A stretch of DNA of 13,491 nt, taken from contig USAL01000048.1 in the NCBI GenBank assembly GCA_900552545.1, positions 1 to 13,491 of the forward strand. Reading direction: 5' to 3'. The position numbers and the translations under genes were made by a program. Shown here piece by piece: positions 8,845 to 13,491 of this stretch. Every line of letters begins with the position of its first letter. Position 1 is the stretch's first letter. The DNA comes from an uncultured Sutterella sp. (GTDB taxonomy: Bacteria > Pseudomonadota > Gammaproteobacteria > Burkholderiales > Burkholderiaceae_F). The notes beneath the pieces are model-generated. The model worked only from the letters and a program-made list of their open reading frames with translations, searched no databases and had not been told where the DNA came from.

Positions 8845-11800
8845 GTTTGATTTATGCAAGTCGCCTCTTGCGGGCCGCTGGCTGCTTGAAGCCAGTGCGG
8901 GCACGGGCAAGACCTATTCGCTCGAGCACCTCGTGCTGCGGCTTCTGGTTGAGGAAAACGTCGCCGTCAACCGCGTGCTCCTCGTGACCTTTACGAACGC
9001 GGCGACTAACGAAATCAAGGAGCGCGTGGGGGCCCTCCTGCGGCGCATGCTCGCGCGCGTTGAAAATCCCGAAAAAGGGGCGCTTTCGGACGCGCTTGAG
9101 GAAACGCTCATCGCCGGCTGGAACAAGAGCAGCGAGGAGCTTGCGGACATTTTCACGAAGGCGATTGAGGATCTTGAGGACGCTTCGATTCTGACGATTC
9201 ACAAGTTCTGCCAGAAGATGCTAAGCGAACTGAGCTTTACGCGCGGCGGCGACTTCGGGCAGAGCTTTTCGCAGGACACCGCCAACGTCGAGCTCGTGGT
9301 CGAGGAATTCATCCGCAAGGAAAGCGTCTCGCTTCTCCCCGAAGATGCCATGAAGTTGGTCGACTGCCGCGACACGCTCGTTGAGCTTTTAAACGAAAAG
9401 CTCACGCTCGCCCGTCCCGTGGTCGAGAATATGCGCTGCAGCGTCGATGACGAAAAAGGGCCGGTGTCGCCCGCGGTGGCGGCGGCCTTCGAGCGCTTCC
9501 TTCACGAAGCGCCGGAGCGCCTTGCGGCGCTTGAGCACCAGAATCGCACGACCACCTTTTCGGGACTTCTGGTGCAGACCTATGAGCTCGTGAAGAGCCA
9601 ACCCGCGCTTGCGGCACTGATCCGCGAGCGCTACGAGGCGCTTTTGATCGACGAATTTCAGGATACCGACTCGATTCAGTACGGCATCTTCAAGACGATC
9701 TTTTTTCCGGACGACCCCAACGTGCGGCCCCCGAAGTCGATCTTCTTCGTGGGCGACCCCAAGCAGGCAATCTATGCCTTCCGCATGGCGGAGCTTGAGA
9801 CCTACATTGAGGCGTGCCGAGAAATCGAGGCGTTGCCTGCGGGCTCGGGCGGCGTGCTGTCGCTTGCGACGAACTTTCGCTCGGCGCGGCCGCTTGTGGC
9901 GTTTGTGAACGCTTTCTTCGCCCAGAAGACCCAAGGCGCCCCCAATGGTTCTGATGCCGGCGCTGTTGCGCAAAAAAGCGCGTTCCTCTCGCCCGACATC
10001 CTCTACGAGGACATTGCTGCAGGAGGATCGGCAATGCCGCTCGTGCGGGAGGAAAACGGCGTGCTTCACCCCGTTCCCGCCGTGAGCCTGTGGCTTCACG
10101 ACGACTCCTACGACATCTGGGAGACGGCCAAGGAAAAGCCCGTGTCGGCCGACGACGTCAGGCGCCTTGAGGCTGAGTGGATCGCCCGCGACATCGCAGG
10201 TCTTCTTAAGGAAAAGATCTACATCAAGAAAAAGACCGTGGTCGCAGGGCGCCTGAAGCGCTCGAGGCGGCTTCGCGCGGGCGACATCGTTATTCTCGTG
10301 CCCGGACGAAAGACCGCGGGGATTTACGTCGCGGCTCTGGCAAGCCGCGGCATCCGCTCGGCCGTCGCAAGCAACGATGACGTGCTCAAGACCGACGAAG
10401 CCGTGGAGATTCTGGGCGTGCTGCGCGCCATGCTCTCGGTGCAAAGTCGCACGACGGTCAATGCTGCGCGCGCCACGCGCCTTTTCGGCCGCAGCCTGCG
10501 AGACTTGCGCGAACGCGACGATCTGGGCGTAGCAGACCGCGAGCTTTTGGAGGAGGCGCTCTCGCGCTGGACGACGTCGGGCCCGGCCGGTGCGCTGGGT
10601 CTTGTGATCGAGCGGCGCGAAACCGTCCGGCGGCTCTTGGGCGTCAAGCAGGGTCGAAGCGCGTTGCAAAACTACGCGCACGTGATCGAAATCCTGCAGC
10701 GGCAGTTCAATGCGCTGCGCGGGGCCGTGTCGGTGGTGAAGTGGCTTGAGACGCAGATGGCTGCTGTCGGCAGCTGTCCTGAGGAGCGCGTGGTGCAGGC
10801 CGTCGCGGGCGACGACGTGGTGCGCATTCTCACCATGCACTCAAGCAAGGGCCTCGAGTTTCCCGTCGTCTATCTGGCGATGACCTCTAACCTCAAGGAG
10901 CAAAAGCGAGCCGCGGCGTTTTTCAAGGGGACGGAAGACGACGTGCCTTTTGCCGTCGCTTCGCCCACGCAGATTGCGGCGGAGTACCAGGAGCTCGCCG
11001 ATCAGCGCGAACGCGAGGAGAAGGTGCGGCTTGCCTACGTGGCGATGACGCGCGCCTCGTCGCGCCTCGTGCTGCCGCTCTTTTGGTCCGTCAACAAGCA
11101 GTGGCGCGCGAGCTTTGACCACGCCTACAACCGGGCGCTTTTTGCGGCCGACGGCGAACATGTGGCGCAAACCTACGACGCCATCTGCCCGCAACTGCGG
11201 GCCGCCTGCAGAGGGCTTCAGGAGCAGGTGGGGAAAGCCTCTGGCGACTGCGCTCCCGATCCCGCAGACTTTGGAGAAAACCTCACGCTTTCCGACGAAT
11301 TCGGCCGGCCCGAAAGTCTTGTCGAAATCCGCACCGAGGCGCCCGACGAGGCGCGCCTCACCGCCGTGGATGAGCCCGTTGAGTGCAGGGCTCTCCCATC
11401 CGAGGGGCTCACGCAGAGCTGGCGGCGCTCGAGCTTTACGGCCATGGCCCGGCGACTGCTGCATGAGGGGCGCGGTGCACGGGAGGACTATGAGCCCGGC
11501 ACCGATGCGCTCGATCAGATGGAGGCGGTTGCGCACGAGGCGTCGGCCGCCGCCGCTTCAACCGCATCTTTGGGCGTTCTTCTTGATGCCGCAGGCGCCG
11601 CAGATACCGCAAACGCCGCTGGCGTCCTCGTTCATAACCCGAAGAGCCCGAACACCCCGCACGACCTTCCCAGGAGTGCCGCGCAATTCTTACGCGGTGC
11701 GGGCGTGGGCGACTGGCTGCACCGGCAGCTGCAGCGTGCCTTCAATGCTGGAACCAAGGACGAGCGCCGCGAGAGTCTTCTTTCGGCGCACGAGCGCCTG

Positions 11801-12484
11801 CAGCAGGCCTATTTCATAATGAATCGCACGGACGACGAGATGCGCTGTGCTGAAGAACTCGTTTCCGAGCGCTTTGCGGCGCTTTCGGCTGCGCCGATTC
11901 TCAAAACCAAGGAAGGCGAGGTTGTGTCGATTGCCGACATTGATCCCGCAAGGTGCGTGCCCGAGATGCAGTTTCTGCTGCACGCGCCCTCCGGGAGCCT
12001 ATCCATTGATCGGCTTGTGGCGCAGCTCAAGACGGTGGGGTTTTCCTTTGAAACCGACTCGCACGAGGCCCTTTGCGGCTACGTGACGGGCTCCATCGAC
12101 CTGATGTTTGAGGCCGCGGGCAAGTACTGGATCATCGACTGGAAGAGCAACTTTCTGGGCGACGGGTTGCCTGCGTCCTACACGCAGCAGGCGATGGAAG
12201 ACGAAATCAAGGCCAAGAACTACGCGCTGCAGTACACGATCTATCTCGTCGCCTTGAAGCGCCATCTTCTGGCAACGACGGCGTTGACGCCCGAGACGGT
12301 GTGGGATGCGATTGGCGGGGCCGCGTACGTCTTCCTGCGCGGCATTGAGGCGGGCGCAGCGCTTGATGCCGCAGGCCGCAGAAACGGCGTTTTCTTCACA
12401 TGTCCGCGCGAGGCGGTCGACGCGCTCGATCGCCTGCTTATGGGAACGGATGCCGCAGCCGGTTTGGGTTTGGGGAGCGCATGA
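8834..12484 (+). CDS. recB: Exodeoxyribonuclease V beta subunit, RecB helicase-nuclease
   Basis: The 3'-to-5' superfamily 1A helicase and sole nuclease of RecBCD. It unwinds and cuts DNA ends and loads RecA after Chi. The product has 1216 residues (1180 in E. coli). Helicase motifs: Walker A ASAGTGKT at 20-27; Ia VTFTNAATNEIKERV; Walker B DEFQD at 273-277; motif III GDPKQAIYAF from 307; TNFRS soon after; motif V MHSSKGLEFP from 668; motif VI YVAMTRA at 735-741. An Ala-rich linker (about 900-945) tethers the C-terminal nuclease domain. That domain keeps all metal-site residues: H963 (GDWLHRQL), D1089 (GSIDLMF), D1102 and K1104 (IIDWKSN), then the YALQYTIYLVAL helix. The D-D spacing of 13 and the D-x-K match E. 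coli D1067, D1080 and K1082, so the nuclease should be active. The start is GTG, with GGAGG at 8823-8827 six bases upstream, inside recC. The stop overlaps recD. Confidence 0.97.
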   Translation: MHNKFDLCKSPLAGRWLLEASAGTGKTYSLEHLVLRLLVEENVAVNRVLLVTFTNAATNEIKERVGALLRRMLARVENPEKGALSDALEETLIAGWNKSSEELADIFTKAIEDLEDASILTIHKFCQKMLSELSFTRGGDFGQSFSQDTANVELVVEEFIRKESVSLLPEDAMKLVDCRDTLVELLNEKLTLARPVVENMRCSVDDEKGPVSPAVAAAFERFLHEAPERLAALEHQNRTTTFSGLLVQTYELVKSQPALAALIRERYEALLIDEFQDTDSIQYGIFKTIFFPDDPNVRPPKSIFFVGDPKQAIYAFRMAELETYIEACREIEALPAGSGGVLSLATNFRSARPLVAFVNAFFAQKTQGAPNGSDAGAVAQKSAFLSPDILYEDIAAGGSAMPLVREENGVLHPVPAVSLWLHDDSYDIWETAKEKPVSADDVRRLEAEWIARDIAGLLKEKIYIKKKTVVAGRLKRSRRLRAGDIVILVPGRKTAGIYVAALASRGIRSAVASNDDVLKTDEAVEILGVLRAMLSVQSRTTVNAARATRLFGRSLRDLRERDDLGVADRELLEEALSRWTTSGPAGALGLVIERRETVRRLLGVKQGRSALQNYAHVIEILQRQFNALRGAVSVVKWLETQMAAVGSCPEERVVQAVAGDDVVRILTMHSSKGLEFPVVYLAMTSNLKEQKRAAAFFKGTEDDVPFAVASPTQIAAEYQELADQREREEKVRLAYVAMTRASSRLVLPLFWSVNKQWRASFDHAYNRALFAADGEHVAQTYDAICPQLRAACRGLQEQVGKASGDCAPDPADFGENLTLSDEFGRPESLVEIRTEAPDEARLTAVDEPVECRALPSEGLTQSWRRSSFTAMARRLLHEGRGAREDYEPGTDALDQMEAVAHEASAAAASTASLGVLLDAAGAADTANAAGVLVHNPKSPNTPHDLPRSAAQFLRGAGVGDWLHRQLQRAFNAGTKDERRESLLSAHERLQQAYFIMNRTDDEMRCAEELVSERFAALSAAPILKTKEGEVVSIADIDPARCVPEMQFLLHAPSGSLSIDRLVAQLKTVGFSFETDSHEALCGYVTGSIDLMFEAAGKYWIIDWKSNFLGDGLPASYTQQAMEDEIKAKNYALQYTIYLVALKRHLLATTALTPETVWDAIGGAAYVFLRGIEAGAALDAAGRRNGVFFTCPREAVDALDRLLMGTDAAAGLGLGSA

Positions 12485-13491
12485 TGACCGAAGAAATGAT
12501 GAAGGACGACAAGCGTCAGGCGCCTGAGGCTGCCGCTGACGGCAAAAGCCAATATGTTTCAACGCAGCCGATCGTTCGGCCGTCGGCGCGTGCGGCGGCA
12601 AGGCTTTTTTCCGAGATCGTGCGCCGAAATGCAGGAGAGCCTGGAAAGGGCGAAGCGCTGACCGAGAACGAGGTTCTCTCGCTATCCGTGCTTCTTGAGG
12701 CGCTTGAGCGCGCCCGCGACGAGGGGAGCGTGTGTCTGGGCGTAAAGCGCTACATCGCGCTCGCCGAGGGGCTCAAAAAGGCCATTGCAGCGCATGCAGC
12801 GGACTCGGACGAGAGTGCAGACGCAGACGCAAACGCAAATGCGAACGCAAGCGACGTGCAGCCGGTGACGTTTGATGCGCTTGCCTCGGCGCTTATGCGC
12901 ACAAGGCTCGCTGCAAACTACCGCGGCAGGATCGAGACGCTTGAAAGCGCCCCGATCATCATCGACCGCTCGGGAGCGCAGGTGCACGTGTATTCCGAAC
13001 GCAGCTTCTACGACGAATACCGGCTTGCCCGCCGCATCCTCGCGCTGGCCTTCCCGGACGTTGAAAAAGGGGCAAAAAAGGGGGAAGGGAAGACTGCCGC
13101 CGAAAAGGCGAGCCTGCCGAAAGATCCCGCCCAGCGTGCGCTCGCGCTTGCCTCGAGCGAACGCCTTTTGGTCGTAAGCGGCGGCCCGGGTACTGGCAAG
13201 ACCACGATCGTAACGAGCGTTCTTGCAAAGCTTCTTGCCGCTCAACCCGACGCGCGCATCGCGCTTGCGGCGCCCACCGGCAAGGCCGCAGGCCGCATGC
13301 AGCAGGCTGTGCACGGCACGGCCCGCAGGGTTGCTTCGGATCCTGCGGTCGCCGCGCGCCTTGAGGCGCTCACGGCAAGCACGATTCCTCGCCTGCTGAT
13401 GCCGCCGCAGGCCGCAGCGGCGCTGCTGGTGCTTCCCTCGCTGCTCACCAATCTCTGGCAGTTACTGGCAGGCCCGGCGCTGGCGCAGATT
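12484..13491 (+). CDS. recD: Exodeoxyribonuclease V alpha subunit, RecD helicase (3' incomplete, end aberrant)
   Basis: RecD is the 5'-to-3' superfamily 1B helicase of RecBCD; the gene runs off the right edge. Two ATGs are possible, 12481 and 12484. I use 12484 because GGAG (12474-12477) then lies six bases away, instead of three. Either start overlaps the recB stop, so translation is coupled. Visible parts are an N-terminal domain with GSVCLGVKRYIAL (compare VCLPLSRLE) and IIIDRSGAQVHVYSERSFYDEYRLARRI; Walker A GGPGTGKT at 233-240; and motif Ia LAAPTGKAAGRM at 261-272. Walker A sits roughly 60 residues later than in E. coli, partly because of an Ala-Asp/Ala-Asn repeat at 112-124. After STI (about 299-301) the expected HRLLG, the variable loop and the Walker B block do not appear. 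The sequence reads PRLLMPPQA and then resembles a TauE/SafE permease. RecD identity is secure up to about 13386; the last hundred bases probably do not belong to recD. Confidence 0.88.
   Translation, partial: MTEEMMKDDKRQAPEAAADGKSQYVSTQPIVRPSARAAARLFSEIVRRNAGEPGKGEALTENEVLSLSVLLEALERARDEGSVCLGVKRYIALAEGLKKAIAAHAADSDESADADANANANASDVQPVTFDALASALMRTRLAANYRGRIETLESAPIIIDRSGAQVHVYSERSFYDEYRLARRILALAFPDVEKGAKKGEGKTAAEKASLPKDPAQRALALASSERLLVVSGGPGTGKTTIVTSVLAKLLAAQPDARIALAAPTGKAAGRMQQAVHGTARRVASDPAVAARLEALTASTIPRLLMPPQAAAALLVLPSLLTNLWQLLAGPALAQI
12817..12855 (+). repeat. Hexanucleotide repeat within recD
   Basis: Alternating GCA and GAC/AAC/AAT codons repeat a six-base unit of the form GCARAY for about six copies, encoding Ala-Asp-Ala-Asp then Ala-Asn units (residues 112-124 of the 12484 start). 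Unit gain or loss by slippage would stay in frame, giving a linker of variable length in the RecD N-terminal domain, not a phase switch. Confidence 0.6.
13387..13491 (+). other. TauE/SafE (TSUP) permease-like fragment joined in frame to recD
   Basis: The translation in the recD frame ends with LLMPPQAAAALLVLP followed by SLLTNLWQLLAGPALAQ. This hydrophobic stretch fits the conserved PSLxTNxWQ segment of TauE/SafE-type sulfite/sulfonate exporters (TSUP family). There it follows a helix ending in a Leu-rich, Met/Pro-Pro turn and precedes a segment leading to R-R-L-W-P. It fits nothing at this place in RecD, where a soluble loop and then DEASM should follow. The switch lies somewhere in 13385-13399, where CGCCTGCTG could serve as short shared homology. 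The likely causes are a misassembled contig end or a real recombination; the assignment rests on motif memory over about 33 residues. Confidence 0.6.

Noticed and set aside
9389..10840. 483-codon open frame antisense to recB
   Set aside because: It lies wholly inside recB over helicase sequence with clear motifs; its His/Arg/Ala-rich product is a shadow translation.
12682..13314. 210-codon open frame antisense to recD
   Set aside because: It contains a Cys/Val run that is the reverse of the recD hexanucleotide repeat and lies opposite Walker A of RecD.
4966..13491. A novel nuclease-helicase defence system
   Set aside because: All three genes match RecC, RecB and RecD in order, motifs and approximate size; RecBCD limits phage DNA but is a known housekeeping enzyme.

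Overview
The window is ordinary bacterial chromosome, high in GC and densely coded. It carries four housekeeping loci: the 3' part of a zinc/cadmium/lead-type P1B ATPase gene (zntA-like), a complete valyl-tRNA synthetase gene (valS) on the minus strand, and a recC-recB-recD operon on the plus strand, with recD cut by the right edge. The LPPPNITGILHMGH block of ValS, the recC-recB-recD order and the codon choice suggest a proteobacterium. A betaproteobacterium of the Burkholderiales, possibly Sutterellaceae, is my best guess, but this rests on general resemblance and not on a search.

Layout. Bases 1-1535 hold the metal ATPase, whose N-terminal metal-binding domain and first membrane helices lie outside the window. 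Bases 1536-1710 separate the convergent zntA and valS genes and hold a run of inverted repeats, one of which is a convincing bidirectional terminator. valS fills 4566-1711. Bases 4567-4965 separate the divergent valS and recC genes. I see no credible gene there, but it holds a GC-rich hairpin, a pair of 17-bp direct repeats 30 bp apart, a purine tract with a G-quadruplex pattern, another hairpin and a weak -10 element. From 4966 to the end run recC (TTG start), recB (GTG start, overlapping recC by 11 bp) and recD (ATG start, overlapping the recB stop). These are translationally coupled and together encode the RecBCD helicase-nuclease for double-strand-break repair and degradation of linear DNA.

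The most notable point is the extreme right end. RecD reads normally through Walker A, motif Ia and the start of the conserved ST-I/L-HRLLG block. From about 13387-13399 onward the frame stays open, but the protein resembles the PSLLTN-WQ segment of TauE/SafE (TSUP) permeases. This is most simply a chimeric contig end or a recombination junction inside recD. I found no mobile element, RNA gene, CRISPR array or new defence system. The RecBCD subunits carry lineage-style embellishments: a Lys/Ala/Thr-rich RecC tail, an Ala-rich RecB tether and a hexanucleotide repeat in the RecD N-terminal region.
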